A stretch of 64,000 nt of DNA, from the NCBI GenBank assembly GCA_021324045.1, contig JAJPJV010000001.1:152685-216684 (forward strand), in the 5' to 3' direction. Within the stretch, counting starts at the first letter, position 1, and each line of letters opens with the position of its first letter. Source of the DNA: Actinomycetota bacterium. GTDB lineage: Bacteria; Actinomycetota; Acidimicrobiia; Acidimicrobiales; RAAP-2. A model generated the notes under the pieces. The model worked only from the letters and a program-made list of their open reading frames with translations. It had not been told where the DNA came from and ran no database searches. Below, piece after piece: positions 15,985 to 27,054 of the stretch. The translations under genes were made by a program, and so were the position numbers.

Positions 15985-17178
15985 TGTCGTTCTCTTCGTG
16001 CTCCGTGCGAGCCCGCCACAGGCACTGACGATCGAGACGCACACGGCATCCGCCAACGAGTGGCCGCCACCACCCACGGATCGAGGGCTCCGGGGCCGAT
16101 CGCTGCCCCTCCCCGGCGCAGGGAGCCCATCACTGGCACGCAGGTCACCACACCTCTACGGCTTGGGGCGCATCGCAGAGCACCCCCAACTCGTAACGGC
16201 CACACCCTGGATCGGTTGGGACCAACGTCCAACCCGCTCGGGTCCCAGGACGTGGCGGGAGGCGGTGGGTCGAACTTCGCACCTTGGAATGAGTGAGAGA
16301 GCCAAGCGGTTGATCGTTATCAACACCATTCGGACCGTTCCCGCGAAGTGCTGGCTGCGATGGTCGACGTCGTCCCTGGGCCGGGCCGGCGCCGGATCTG
16401 GCACCCGTGACCGGCGCCCGGTGGAGAACCGCCGGCCGGCATCCCCCTGCGGGCCCGACTCCTGCCGCGCCGTGGTGGTCGTCCGGAGCCGGCGTGCCTC
16501 GGGTCCCACCAGCCTGGCGGCCCCGCGCTCGGCCAAGGAGGCGTGCATCCGGTGGCCGTCCATGGTCCGCCCGGAATTGGTGCGCGTGGCTCACCTCACC
16601 CCACACTCCGAGCAGGTCATGGTCAGGCTTGGCACTCCCACCATTGTCCCACGTGCCCTCACCATCAGTGAGTGTTGGAACCTTCGTCGGCGCAGGTTAC
16701 AGGGCCGTTCCTGGCGAGTGCACTCATCGATTCGGCTCGTGACCCCATCACTCCTCCTGTGCCCCCATGTGCGGTGAATGTGTCGAGGTGCCGGGGAGTC
16801 GTGGACGGCGTCGGCCACCCGGGGTCCTGCGGGGTACCGGCAGGCCGCGTGCCATTCGCGGGAGTGCTGAGCACCGGTGAGCGGTTCGGGTCGCTGGGCC
16901 GGGTTGGTCGGTGCGGGGTGGGGCTGACTGGTGACATCGTCGCTGGCCGCACGGTGGGAAGTAGGCCTTCTTAGGACCGCCCATCAGGGTGGGTAACAGG
17001 CTCGGTCGGGTGATCGGCCGGCTCCGGAGCTACGATGCCTACGAGCGATTTAACCTGCCGACCGAAGGTCCAACGACGCTCGTGGCCTTCGCCATCATTC
17101 CGCCGCTGTTCTTCCCCCTCATACGCCCTCTGCACGGCGAGGTGGCCACCGCTTTGCGCTCCGTTGCCCAGTGTTGCG
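15985..17178. other. About 1.2 kb without a supported gene
   Basis: Several open frames of 70-150 codons exist on both strands, but none shows a recognisable family, a ribosome site or consistent codon use; they look like GC-driven open frames. One minus-strand patch near 16609 reads LTMTCSECGVR, a Cys-pair that could be the relic of a zinc-ribbon transposase or recombinase. It is bounded by the anchored protein and the end of katG, so it may be decayed mobile DNA next to the IS patch. Confidence 0.4.
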
Positions 17179-19380
<2,202 letters not shown>

Positions 19381-19404
19381 TCAGTGTGGGTCCGTTGTCG
19401 GTTG

Positions 19405-19851
19405 TTACATCGCCTGCTGACAGGTGGGGCAGATGCCCCAAAACGTCACCTCGGCCTCGTCAAGCACGTAGCCGTGGGTTTCCGATGGAGTGAGGCAGGG
19501 ACGAGCACCAACCGCGCAGTCGATGTCGGCAGTCGCTCCGCAGCGACGACAGACGACGTGGTGGTGGTTGTCTCCCACGCGCAACTCGTGGAGCGCAGCG
19601 CTCCCTGCTGGCTCGATGCGTCGGACGATGCCTGCTTCGACGAAGGCGCTGAGCACGCTGTAGACGGTCTGAGGTGCGACCGCTCCGAGCTGCGCCCGGA
19701 CGTCGTCGATGACGCGCTCGGCGTCCGCGTGGGGCCGGCGCGCCAAGGCCCGGAGTACCGCAAGGCGGGTTGCGGTGACTCTCAACCCTGCTGAGCGGAT
19801 GAGCTGGCCGAGGTCGGCTTGGGTCGGACGACGAGCCCCCTGTTCCTCCAT
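19405..19851 (-). CDS. furA: Fur-family peroxide/iron regulator FurA
   Basis: 148 residues: an N-terminal winged helix (about 8-85, with TATRLAVLRALARRPHADAE and APQTVYSVLSAFVEAGIVRR) and a C-terminal metal-binding dimer domain with DNHHHVVCRRCG and a second Cys pair GICPTCQQ, a structural zinc site. In mycobacteria and streptomycetes FurA represses itself and katG until oxidised. The predicted -10 box ends only 9 bases before the ATG, so the transcript is likely leaderless or nearly so, as reported for mycobacterial furA. Confidence 0.93.
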   Translation of the reverse strand: MEEQGARRPTQADLGQLIRSAGLRVTATRLAVLRALARRPHADAERVIDDVRAQLGAVAPQTVYSVLSAFVEAGIVRRIEPAGSAALHELRVGDNHHHVVCRRCGATADIDCAVGARPCLTPSETHGYVLDEAEVTFWGICPTCQQAM

Positions 19852-19859
19852 TGCAAGCC

Positions 19860-19889
19860 ATGTTAGTTGAGATCTAAGATTAGAGTCAA
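19860..19889 (-). promoter_or_regulatory. Putative furA-katG promoter with FurA operator
   Basis: Read on the minus strand: TTGACT (19889-19884), 18-bp spacer, TAACAT (19865-19860). The palindrome TCTAA-TC-TTAGA (19884-19873) fills the spacer, where bound FurA would block polymerase. The start point would fall at or beside the furA ATG. The assignment rests on sequence pattern and the known autoregulation of actinobacterial furA. Confidence 0.6.
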
Positions 19890-20024
19890 TCCTGAAAAGA
19901 TAAATTTCTTGATAAAGAGGGTTTCACGACAGTGACTCGGGCGGGTCGGCGGAGCCATGGCGGGGATCAGGCCATTTTCTGTTGCTGCACAGTGGCTTCA
20001 CACCGGAGTCACAGGAGGTCGCTC

Positions 20025-20432
20025 GTGACGCCGTTGCACTGGGGCCGCCTTGTCGAGGCCGCCAGCTCGCCCGGATCGCAGCATCGGGCATCGAAACCGC
20101 GGTTGGTGGACAATGAAACGGTGCTCTACGACGACGGCAAGATTGTTTGCGACGATCGTTCGCTCGTCATCCGGACTTACTACCTCTGGGGGGCTGCGAA
20201 GACCATCCCGTATTCGGCAATCCGGAGCGTGACGAAGCGACCGCTCACAGGCGTCACCGGGAAGTGGCGCATCTGGGGATCCGGTGACTTCGTGCACTGG
20301 TGGAACCTCGACACCAAGCGGCCGAGCAAGAACACTGCGCTCATGATTGACCTCGGCAAGCGCGTGGTCCCGACGATCACCCCCGATGATCCCGATGCCG
20401 TCGAGCGGATCCTGAGCGAGCACATCGGGTGA
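20025..20432 (+). CDS. Conserved hypothetical protein, PH-like
   Basis: 135 residues. The GTG at 20025 is chosen because AGGAGG stands 7 bases upstream; the longer frame from 19932 lacks protein character. The core (about 30-130) alternates short strands: VLYDDGKIVCDDRSLVIRTY, YSAIRSVTKRPLTG and STD-like turns before ALMIDLGKRVVPTITPDDPD, ending in a helix AVERILSEHI. This pattern of seven strands and a final helix resembles bacterial PH domains (YdbT/DUF304 type). No signal peptide or membrane segment is seen. Function unknown. It is divergent from furA and convergent with the citrate synthase gene. Confidence 0.7.
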   Translation: MTPLHWGRLVEAASSPGSQHRASKPRLVDNETVLYDDGKIVCDDRSLVIRTYYLWGAAKTIPYSAIRSVTKRPLTGVTGKWRIWGSGDFVHWWNLDTKRPSKNTALMIDLGKRVVPTITPDDPDAVERILSEHIG

Positions 20433-20621
20433 GTGTGCGCAACCCTCGTTCCTGGGAGGACGGAACGAACCCTGGGCGGCAGGGGTCCTTCGGGTACGGC
20501 CCGCCGCGCCGTGGCTTTGAACCGCGGAGCTGGCCGGCGCCAAGCGCTGGCCGCGTGGGGAGCGCTGCGAACGAAGCGATGGGCTCTGGGCAGGCACCGG
20601 CGAGCGCGCCTGCGCTCGCCT

Positions 20622-21860
20622 CTACGACGGTGTGTCAGGGGCTGGCGAGGGTCCCAGGGAGAGGCTCCTTGGTCGTAGCGGTGTCGGGTGCCGGTACTCC
20701 TCCAGGGCGTGAGCGACCCATCCGGCGCTGCGAGCCACCGCGAAGATCGCCTGACCTGCCCCATCGGTCATGCCGCAGGTGTCGGCGAGGCTCCCGAGTG
20801 CGAAATCGATGTTGACGTCGCCGAGCCTGCGGTTCTGCAGCTCAGCGACGAGATGCTGTGCAACCGCCACCCGTTCGGACCCGGGGTCGGCTGCGGCCAG
20901 GAGCGCCAGGAGCCGGTGGGCTCGACCGTCGCCGTGCGCGTAGACGGGGTGACCAACCCCGGGGATCTGCTCGTTGCGGCGGAGGTGCTCGCCCAGGACC
21001 GATGCGACCAGCTCTGGACGGCTGACGTTGCGGAGCAGTCGTTCGACGCCCAGCGACGCCCCGCCGTGCATGGGTCCTGCCAATACCCCGAGCCCGGTTG
21101 CCACCACGGCGTAGGGGTCGGCGCGCACCGAGGCGGCCACTCGTGCAGCCAGGGTCGAGGCAGCAAGCTCATGATCTGCGAGCAGCACCAAGGCTGCGTC
21201 CAAGACACGCAGGAGCCCCGGTGACGGTCGCCGGGCGGTCAACCTGGACCACAGCTTCGCCGCGATGGAAGGGGCCTCGGCTGGGGTGCCTCCAGCGGCT
21301 GGGGGCAGGGCGTCGACCATGCCGGCGATGAGCCGCCGAGCGGTTGCGGTCACCGCTGCCTCGTCGAGATGGAACCGGAGCGGGTCAGTGGCGCCGAGGA
21401 CGGCCACGGCAATTTGGATCCGATCGATGGGCAGCGTCCCGGGTGGCAGGTGAGCCTGTGCCGCTCTGGAGGCCTCGACCGCGGCCGGATGCGACTGCCA
21501 GAGGCCCGCGACGTCGTCAGGCTCCGGCCAAGTTCCCGACCAGAGCCACTCGGCGACCGTCTCGTAGGCGGTCGTTCCGGCGAGCGCGAGGGCGTCGCGG
21601 CCGCGGTAGTAGGGGCGGTCGCGGCCGAGCGTGGTGACGGCGGACGCGATGGCAAGCGTGGACGGCCCGATGCGAAGGCGGGGCTTGCCCTTGAGGGCGA
21701 GGCGCTCAACCTCTGCTGCGTACAGCAGACTGCGACGACGGCCGCCGCGGACCCGTCGGAGCAGACCCCGGCTGATGTAGGCATAGATCGTCTCGGGCTT
21801 GACCCCCAACCGCTCGGCCGCACCCGCGACATCGAGAAATTCCGGGGATCCCTGCTCCAC
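20622..21860 (-). CDS. Citrate synthase-like protein with N-terminal helix-turn-helix
   Basis: 412 residues from GTG 21860. Residues about 8-50 form a MerR/excisionase-like helix-turn-helix (FLDVAGAAERLGVKPETIYA, YISRGLLRRVRGG). The rest is a citrate-synthase fold: AGPMHGGAS and IPGVGHPVYAHGDGRA carry the two catalytic His, and the catalytic Asp lies in DVNIDFALGS. Fusions of a DNA-binding head to citrate synthase are known in actinobacteria and proteobacteria and could let the enzyme sense acetyl-CoA or oxaloacetate. The perfect TATAAT sits 7 bases before the GTG, implying a leaderless message; a TTG at 21878 would lie inside that promoter. It is divergent from a homocitrate-synthase-family gene. 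Confidence 0.82.
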   Translation of the reverse strand: MEQGSPEFLDVAGAAERLGVKPETIYAYISRGLLRRVRGGRRRSLLYAAEVERLALKGKPRLRIGPSTLAIASAVTTLGRDRPYYRGRDALALAGTTAYETVAEWLWSGTWPEPDDVAGLWQSHPAAVEASRAAQAHLPPGTLPIDRIQIAVAVLGATDPLRFHLDEAAVTATARRLIAGMVDALPPAAGGTPAEAPSIAAKLWSRLTARRPSPGLLRVLDAALVLLADHELAASTLAARVAASVRADPYAVVATGLGVLAGPMHGGASLGVERLLRNVSRPELVASVLGEHLRRNEQIPGVGHPVYAHGDGRAHRLLALLAAADPGSERVAVAQHLVAELQNRRLGDVNIDFALGSLADTCGMTDGAGQAIFAVARSAGWVAHALEEYRHPTPLRPRSLSLGPSPAPDTPS

Positions 21861-21864
21861 ATTA

Positions 21865-21890
21865 TTGATTATAGTCAATCTTGATCATTC
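21865..21890 (-). promoter_or_regulatory. Promoter/operator region between HTH-citrate synthase and homocitrate-synthase-like gene
   Basis: On the minus strand a perfect TATAAT spans 21873-21868, upstream of GTG 21860. Overlapping inverted repeats TTGA-TTATAG-TCAA (21865-21878) and TCAA-TC-TTGA (21875-21884) could bind the HTH protein. The minus-strand sequence GATTGACTATAATC matches 13 of 14 bases of the furA promoter sequence GATTGACTCTAATC. Confidence 0.5.
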
Positions 21891-21942
21891 TCGATAGCCA
21901 TGCAACGCTGGCATTGGAGTTCGAGCGGAAAGGAGCCAGCGC

Positions 21943-23199
21943 ATGGCACAGGTCCATTTCTTGGATGTCACCAACCGGGACGGGGCTCAGGCGGCGCGCA
22001 CGGGCCTGTCGAAGTTCGCCAAGACGATGGTCAACTTCTACCTGGGGCGCCTGGGCGTGTCGCAGTCAGAGATCGGCTTCCCGTTCTTGTTCCACGAGGT
22101 CCCCTACATCCGCGCGCAGCTCGCCCTGGCCGAGGCGGGGGCGTTCGGTGAGCTTCGGCTGTCGGGATGGTGTCGAGGCGTCGTCGCGGACGTGGAGCGC
22201 TCTGCTCCTTTGGGGCTGTCCCACTACAACCTGTCGATCTCCACGTCCGACTACATGCTCCGCAACAAGTTCCGCGGCCGGCTGGACCGTGACCACGTGA
22301 TCAGCGAGATGGCAGCTGCCGTGAAGCTGGCCAAGGAGGCCGGTGCGCTGACCGTGGGGGTCAACGCCGAGGACGGGTCCCGCACCGACGCCGGCTTCCT
22401 CGTCGAGTTCGCGTTGGCTGCCCGCGAGGCGGGCGCGAGCCGGGTGCGCTACTGCGACACCATCGGTGGGGAGACCCCCCAGCGGATCCGCCAACGCTTC
22501 GCCGAGCTCGCGCTCGCCGCCGGCCTGCCGGTGGAGACCCACTGCCACAACGACCTGGGGATGGCCGTGGCCAACTCGGTCTCCGGTGCGCTGGGTGACC
22601 TCGATGCCGGTCAGGACGCCTGGGTCAACACTTGCATCAACGGCATCGGCGAGCGTGCGGGCAACGCCGATCTGGTCTCCACCATCTTGGCCTTCCGTTA
22701 CGGATACGGCCTCGAGGACGCCGTTGCCGGCGGGGTGCGCGTCGCCGATCCGATCGATCTGAGCTGGGCTCGCCGATTCGCCCTGTGGGCGAGTTACGCA
22801 CTGGGCCAACCGCTCCCGCCCACCCAAGTCGGCACGGGGAGCAACGCTTTCGCCCACGAATCGGGTATTCATGCCGATGGCGCCCTCAAGGACCATGGGA
22901 ACTACGAGCTCTATGACGAGCAGCTCCTCGGACCGTTCCCTTCGGACTGGCACGCCCGGTCCGGAAGGGTGGTGCTTACCGGAGAGTACGGAGGAAGAGC
23001 TGGCTTTTACCACGTCCTCGACGGCCTGGGTCTCGCTCCACCGGAGGGCGAGGACGAGCTCGCCTTCCGGCTGGTGCAGTTGTGCAACGCCATGACGGGT
23101 CGTCCCCTCACCGACGACGAACTGGCGCTGATCGTCACCTACCCGCGCCAGCTGTCGCTCATGTTCCCCGGCTCTCTGCCCGCTGGCGAAGGGCCCTAA
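21943..23199 (+). CDS. Homocitrate synthase/isopropylmalate synthase-family enzyme (DRE-TIM metallolyase)
   Basis: 418 residues; ATG with AAAGGAG upstream (21929-21935). The N-terminal FLDVTNRDGAQAAR is a variant of the DxTxRDG signature that binds the divalent metal and the ketoacid; ETHCHNDLGMAVANS supplies the His pair and NGIGERAGNADLVS the late metal region, followed by NAFAHESGIHADGALKD. The family condenses acetyl-CoA with a 2-oxo acid: homocitrate, isopropylmalate, citramalate or Re-citrate. Substrate cannot be told from sequence by eye. Its divergent pairing with a citrate synthase-like regulator-enzyme hints at oxaloacetate or 2-oxoglutarate. No leucine or lysine pathway genes and no nif genes are near. 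Confidence 0.78.
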   Translation: MAQVHFLDVTNRDGAQAARTGLSKFAKTMVNFYLGRLGVSQSEIGFPFLFHEVPYIRAQLALAEAGAFGELRLSGWCRGVVADVERSAPLGLSHYNLSISTSDYMLRNKFRGRLDRDHVISEMAAAVKLAKEAGALTVGVNAEDGSRTDAGFLVEFALAAREAGASRVRYCDTIGGETPQRIRQRFAELALAAGLPVETHCHNDLGMAVANSVSGALGDLDAGQDAWVNTCINGIGERAGNADLVSTILAFRYGYGLEDAVAGGVRVADPIDLSWARRFALWASYALGQPLPPTQVGTGSNAFAHESGIHADGALKDHGNYELYDEQLLGPFPSDWHARSGRVVLTGEYGGRAGFYHVLDGLGLAPPEGEDELAFRLVQLCNAMTGRPLTDDELALIVTYPRQLSLMFPGSLPAGEGP

Positions 23200-23211
23200 G
23201 ATGCGGTGGGT

Positions 23212-23433
23212 ATGGCGGTCTACGAATACCGGTGTCGGGTTTGCGACACCCGCTTCGAGGCGCGGAGGCCGATGTCGGAGGCCCGCGCGCCGATCAACTG
23301 CCCGGAGGGCCATTCGGAGACGACCCGGCTGCTCTCGATCTTCGCGTCGCCGGCTATGGCTTCGCCGCGAGGCCAACGGGACGACGCCGTGGCCTTCAGT
23401 GGCTGCGGCGCCGGTTGCCGCTGCGTCTCATAG
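23212..23433 (+). CDS. FmdB-type small zinc-ribbon protein
   Basis: 73 residues from ATG 23212. It begins AVYEYRCRVCDTRFEARRPM, the FmdB pattern with a first Cys pair; the second metal-ligand pair is degenerate (INCPEGH), giving CxxC and CxxxH. The C-terminal GCGAGCRCVS is Cys-rich. FmdB proteins are presumed regulatory or zinc-binding; no direct function is known. It follows the homocitrate-synthase-like gene by 12 bp. Confidence 0.75.
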   Translation: MAVYEYRCRVCDTRFEARRPMSEARAPINCPEGHSETTRLLSIFASPAMASPRGQRDDAVAFSGCGAGCRCVS

Positions 23434-23604
23434 GACGGCGATCGGCAGCGCAGCGGCGGTTCAGGAGCGGGGTGGCCGACCCCGGTGACCACTGATCGTC
23501 CGTGCGTCGAGACGGGCCCGGCAGAGCAGTCCATCCGAACTCGAAGCGGTGGCACCGAAATGGCACACTGGTTTTGATTGGACCGAGGGTCAGGAGCCTT
23601 CCAG

Positions 23605-24690
23605 ATGGCTGAGCCGATCAGCGCGCCGATTTTGCGCCGTGCCGACTATCGCCTGAGCGAGGAAGAACAGGCGCTGGCGGAGGCGTTCTCGGCGTTCTTC
23701 GAGCGCTCGTGCCCGAGCGAGCGGGTCCGAGCTGCCGAGCCCTGGGGCTTCGATGCAGCGCTGTGGGCGGAGCTTGCCCCGATGCGTCCCGTCGCGATGG
23801 GGTTGCCCGAGTCGCTGGGCGGCGACGGCGCGGGCCTGGTCGAACTGGTCCTCGTCACCGAGCCCTTCGGTCGGAGCGTCGCACCCGTCCCGCTCGTGGA
23901 GGCCGCCGTCGCAGCCCGGCTGCTCGCAGCCGTTGCCACCGCTGCACCCGGCGGACCTGCGGATGCCTGGGTCAACCAGGTGATCGACGAGCACAAGGTG
24001 GTGACCTTGGCCCTCCAGCCCGGTGGGGGTCCGCAGCTGGTGCCGGCTGGCGCGGTTGCTGACGCGGTTGTCGGCCTGCTCGGCGACGAGCTCGTGCTCG
24101 GGGTGTGCCCTGCGGAACGCGCAGCCCGTCGGCCTCGCAACCACGGCTTCGCCCCGATCGCCTGGTGCGACCTGAGCGATCCGGAGTGCTCCTTTCGCCC
24201 GCTGTGGTCGGGGCCCTCGGCGCGGGCCGCCTTCGAGCGAGCGGTGCGGGAATGGAAGCTCCTGATGGCCTCGGCGCTCATCGGGATGGCCCAGGCGACG
24301 CTCGACATCGGCGTGGAGCACGCCCGCTCCCGGGTTGCCTTCGGGGCACCGATCGGGAGCTTCCAGGCCGTCTCCCACGCCTTGGCCGATGTGGCGATGG
24401 CGGTGGAGACGGGGCGACGCCTCGTCCGCAAGGGCGCGTGGTACGCGGCGCACGAGCCCGACGAAGACGTGCACCGCGTCCTGATGGCGTACCGCTACGC
24501 CACGCAGACGGCCATGACCGCGGCGACGGTCGGGGTGCACGTGTTGGGGGGCGTGGGCTTCACCGTCGAGTCCGATCCCCAGCTGTACTTTCGCCGGGTG
24601 AAGGGCTGGACGCTCGTTGCCGGCGACCCCAAGGCGGCGTTGTCGGACATTGCCGATGCGCTCTTCGGCCCGGTGGCGATCGCGAAGTGA
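23605..24690 (+). CDS. Acyl-CoA dehydrogenase family protein, first of a pair
   Basis: 361 residues from ATG 23605 with AGGAG upstream. The acyl-CoA dehydrogenase fold is visible: helical N-terminal domain (YRLSEEEQALAEAFSAFFER), a shortened middle beta domain, and the C-terminal helical domain with RVAFGAPIGSFQAVSHALAD and VGVHVLGGVGFTVESDPQLY. The usual FAD/substrate segment of the middle domain is poorly kept, and I see no obvious catalytic Glu. The next gene encodes a second dehydrogenase with a better middle domain; actinobacterial steroid and fatty-acid pathways use such mixed alpha2beta2 pairs. Substrate unknown. Confidence 0.82.
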   Translation: MAEPISAPILRRADYRLSEEEQALAEAFSAFFERSCPSERVRAAEPWGFDAALWAELAPMRPVAMGLPESLGGDGAGLVELVLVTEPFGRSVAPVPLVEAAVAARLLAAVATAAPGGPADAWVNQVIDEHKVVTLALQPGGGPQLVPAGAVADAVVGLLGDELVLGVCPAERAARRPRNHGFAPIAWCDLSDPECSFRPLWSGPSARAAFERAVREWKLLMASALIGMAQATLDIGVEHARSRVAFGAPIGSFQAVSHALADVAMAVETGRRLVRKGAWYAAHEPDEDVHRVLMAYRYATQTAMTAATVGVHVLGGVGFTVESDPQLYFRRVKGWTLVAGDPKAALSDIADALFGPVAIAK

Positions 24691-24774
24691 CCAGCCGACG
24701 GCGATGAGGGCAGGGCCGGCCCCGGACCACGGGCAGCCGCTGCGGGTGATCGGGCGAGCGAAAGGGAAGAGAAG

Positions 24775-25950
24775 ATGGATTTCGGCGTGATCGACCTCGA
24801 CGAAGAGACCGTTGCCTTCTGGGCGGAGGTGCGAGCGTTCTGCCAGACCCATGTGACCAAGGAAGTCCTCGACGAGGAGTTCGAAACCGGGAGCGGGTTC
24901 AACGAAGGCCTCCACAAGGCTTTGGGAGCCCGAGGCTGGATCCTCCCGACCTGGCCCCGCCAAGAAGGCGGCGCCGGCGCCACCCCCTTGCAGGCGGCGA
25001 TCCTCGACGCCGAGCTGCGCGCCGCGCATGCACCGCTCATCACCTTGGGCACGACGCGCAACGTTCTGCCCGCCGTGCTGCGTTGGGGCACCGACGAGCT
25101 GAAGAAGGCTGTGGTCCCTGGGGTGGCCTCGGGGGACGTGCGCTTCTGTTTGGGCTACACCGAGCCGGACTCAGGATCCGACATCGCCGCGGCCAAGACC
25201 CGAGCCGTGCGCGATGGCGACGAATGGGTCATCGACGGGCAGAAGATGTTCACCACGGGTGCGCAGAACTGCCAGTACTCGTTCCTGCTCACCCGGACGA
25301 ATCCCGAGGCTCCCAAGCACAAGGGCCTCACGATGTTCCTCTGCCCACTGGAGCAAGCGGAGATTCGTCCCATCCGCACGCTCGGCGGCGAGCGGACGAA
25401 CATGGTCTTTTACGACGCCATCCGCGTTCCCGACCGCTACCGGTTGGGCCCGGTGGACCAGGGGTGGATGGTGCTGCTCGGTCCCCTCAACGCCGAGCAT
25501 GCGATGCCCGAGGATACCGATTCGGCGCCGCCCATCGACCAGCCCGGCGGGATGTACGGCTATTCCGCCGTGGAAGGGCTCGAGGTGGCGCTGGCGTGGG
25601 CTCGCAGCGCCGACCCCGATGGCAGGCGCCCGATCGACGACCCCTTGGTACGCGAGCGCCTGGCGCAGGCGGCCCTCGACATCGAGGTCGCGACGGTCTC
25701 TACCGGCCCCGCCGGGCGCGTGATCTCCTCGGAGATGGCGATCCGGGTCGCCGAAGACCTGATGGACCTGGTCGGCCCGCGCGCGCTGCTGCCCCGAGGG
25801 GAGGACGCAGCGATCGGGGAGGGGTGGCTCGAGTACCTCCACCGCTTCGCACAGGGCACCGCGACCTACGGCGGCACGACCGACATCTTCCGCAACATCA
25901 TCGCCGAGCGGTTCCTGGGGTTGCCTCGTCAGGCTCCGAGGGCGGGCTGA
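24775..25950 (+). CDS. Acyl-CoA dehydrogenase family protein, second of a pair
   Basis: 391 residues, ATG with GGAAGAGAAG upstream, 84 bp after the first dehydrogenase. It shows the middle-domain FAD/substrate signature (CLGYTEPDSGSDIAAAKTRA, VIDGQKMFTTGAQNCQYSFL) and the C-terminal YGGTTDIFRNIIAERFLGLP, which binds FAD at the dimer face. This member likely carries the complete flavin site, with the preceding gene as partner subunit. The pair would oxidise an acyl-CoA to the enoyl-CoA, passing electrons to ETF. Confidence 0.88.
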   Translation: MDFGVIDLDEETVAFWAEVRAFCQTHVTKEVLDEEFETGSGFNEGLHKALGARGWILPTWPRQEGGAGATPLQAAILDAELRAAHAPLITLGTTRNVLPAVLRWGTDELKKAVVPGVASGDVRFCLGYTEPDSGSDIAAAKTRAVRDGDEWVIDGQKMFTTGAQNCQYSFLLTRTNPEAPKHKGLTMFLCPLEQAEIRPIRTLGGERTNMVFYDAIRVPDRYRLGPVDQGWMVLLGPLNAEHAMPEDTDSAPPIDQPGGMYGYSAVEGLEVALAWARSADPDGRRPIDDPLVRERLAQAALDIEVATVSTGPAGRVISSEMAIRVAEDLMDLVGPRALLPRGEDAAIGEGWLEYLHRFAQGTATYGGTTDIFRNIIAERFLGLPRQAPRAG

Positions 25951-26008
25951 GCGGATCCAGCCACTCGCCGGCGACCGCTCGTCCCCCCGGGTCGTGCCCA
26001 TTGGGCGC

Positions 26009-26479
26009 TCAGCCCACCCTCACGAGCTCGGCACTGAGGTGCCGAGCCAACGGATGGCCCACGGCAGCCATCCTGAGCGAGTAGCGAAGGACGTCCCCGT
26101 CGATGTTGAGATCTCGTTCGATCACGGTCACCTCCTTCGCCGATGTGGCGCGTTGTACGGCCTTCGATCGCAGGCGAAACGACGACCCGTCGAACTCCCC
26201 CTCCGAGACTTCCACGATGCCGGTCGGCTGCGCGACGACGATCTCCACCCAGTTCGGGCGCGCGAGGCGCCAGTAGCCGAGCTCTTCGTGCAGCGGCCGT
26301 CCATCGCCTGGGTCCGTGGTGGTCTGGCGGTAGACGAGGAAGGGCTTGCCCACATGGGAGAACTCGACGGTCTCGTCGTAGTCGAACCCCTCGATGGTCG
26401 GGTACTCGCCGTGCCCCCTCCCGGACCATCTTCCGACCAAGACGGCGATCGGTGCGATCGCTGGATGGGGACGCACCAT
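26009..26479 (-). CDS. Nitrobindin-like haem-binding beta-barrel protein
   Basis: 156 residues. The N-terminal [14 protein letters not shown] fits the GxWxGxGxGxYPTI nitrobindin motif, and the C-terminal [14 protein letters not shown] matches the region that holds the proximal haem His. Nitrobindins are ten-stranded barrels with ferric haem that isomerise peroxynitrite to nitrate. The motif is complete here. It is followed upstream on the same strand by a cupin gene, and a second, more distant barrel protein lies 0.8 kb away. Confidence 0.85.
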   Translation of the reverse strand: MVRPHPAIAPIAVLVGRWSGRGHGEYPTIEGFDYDETVEFSHVGKPFLVYRQTTTDPGDGRPLHEELGYWRLARPNWVEIVVAQPTGIVEVSEGEFDGSSFRLRSKAVQRATSAKEVTVIERDLNIDGDVLRYSLRMAAVGHPLARHLSAELVRVG

Positions 26480-26502
26480 GGGTTACGCGCCCACAGGGCG
26501 CC

Positions 26503-27054
26503 TCAGCCCGCGGGGTTGGCCTGGTACAAGGGGCCGGCGGTGATGGCCTTCCACGCGTCGGCATTGACCCGGAGCGCTTCTCGCGCCTCGTCGACGCGTT
26601 CTTTGGGATTGTCCGTGTAGATCACCGTGACGCTGTCGGCATCACGGAAGATCTCGAGGACCTCGACCCCTTCGGGCCCCGCGGTGTAGTAGTAGGGCGT
26701 GCCCGCGCGCACCGCGAAGCAATCGCCCGGGTACAACGTCTCTTCCCCCATGAAGCCCACGATGGATCCCGAGACGACGACGTAGAGGCTGTCGACGTCG
26801 TGCTTGTGGTGAAACAACGGGAAGTTGGGCTTGAAGAAGAGATAGACGATCGACAAGCCCCCATGATCCCGTGGCTGGTGCACGAGGAGGCGACTGGTGG
26901 AGCATTGGGCGCTCGCCAAGATCGTTGCGATCTCGCGAACCTCGGTGTCGGCACCGAAGTCGCTCGTTGCGGCGCCGCTCTCGTGGAGCGGCGGGGCCTG
27001 CCCAGCGCGATAGATCCGAATCCCTCGTGTGGTGGTCTCCGATGCGGGTGACAT
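26503..27054 (-). CDS. Cupin-domain protein
   Basis: 183 residues from ATG 27054, which has AGGGGGAA just upstream; an ATG at 27078 lacks a ribosome site. The cupin motif 1 region reads FPLFHHKHDVDSLYVVVSGS, with two His and a Glu-like position replaced by Asp. Motif 2 reads LYPGDCFAVRAGTPYYYTAG, lacking the usual His but with aromatic residues. Metal binding is possible. Function unknown; it lies between two nitrobindin-like genes on the same strand. Confidence 0.75.
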   Translation of the reverse strand: MSPASETTTRGIRIYRAGQAPPLHESGAATSDFGADTEVREIATILASAQCSTSRLLVHQPRDHGGLSIVYLFFKPNFPLFHHKHDVDSLYVVVSGSIVGFMGEETLYPGDCFAVRAGTPYYYTAGPEGVEVLEIFRDADSVTVIYTDNPKERVDEAREALRVNADAWKAITAGPLYQANPAG

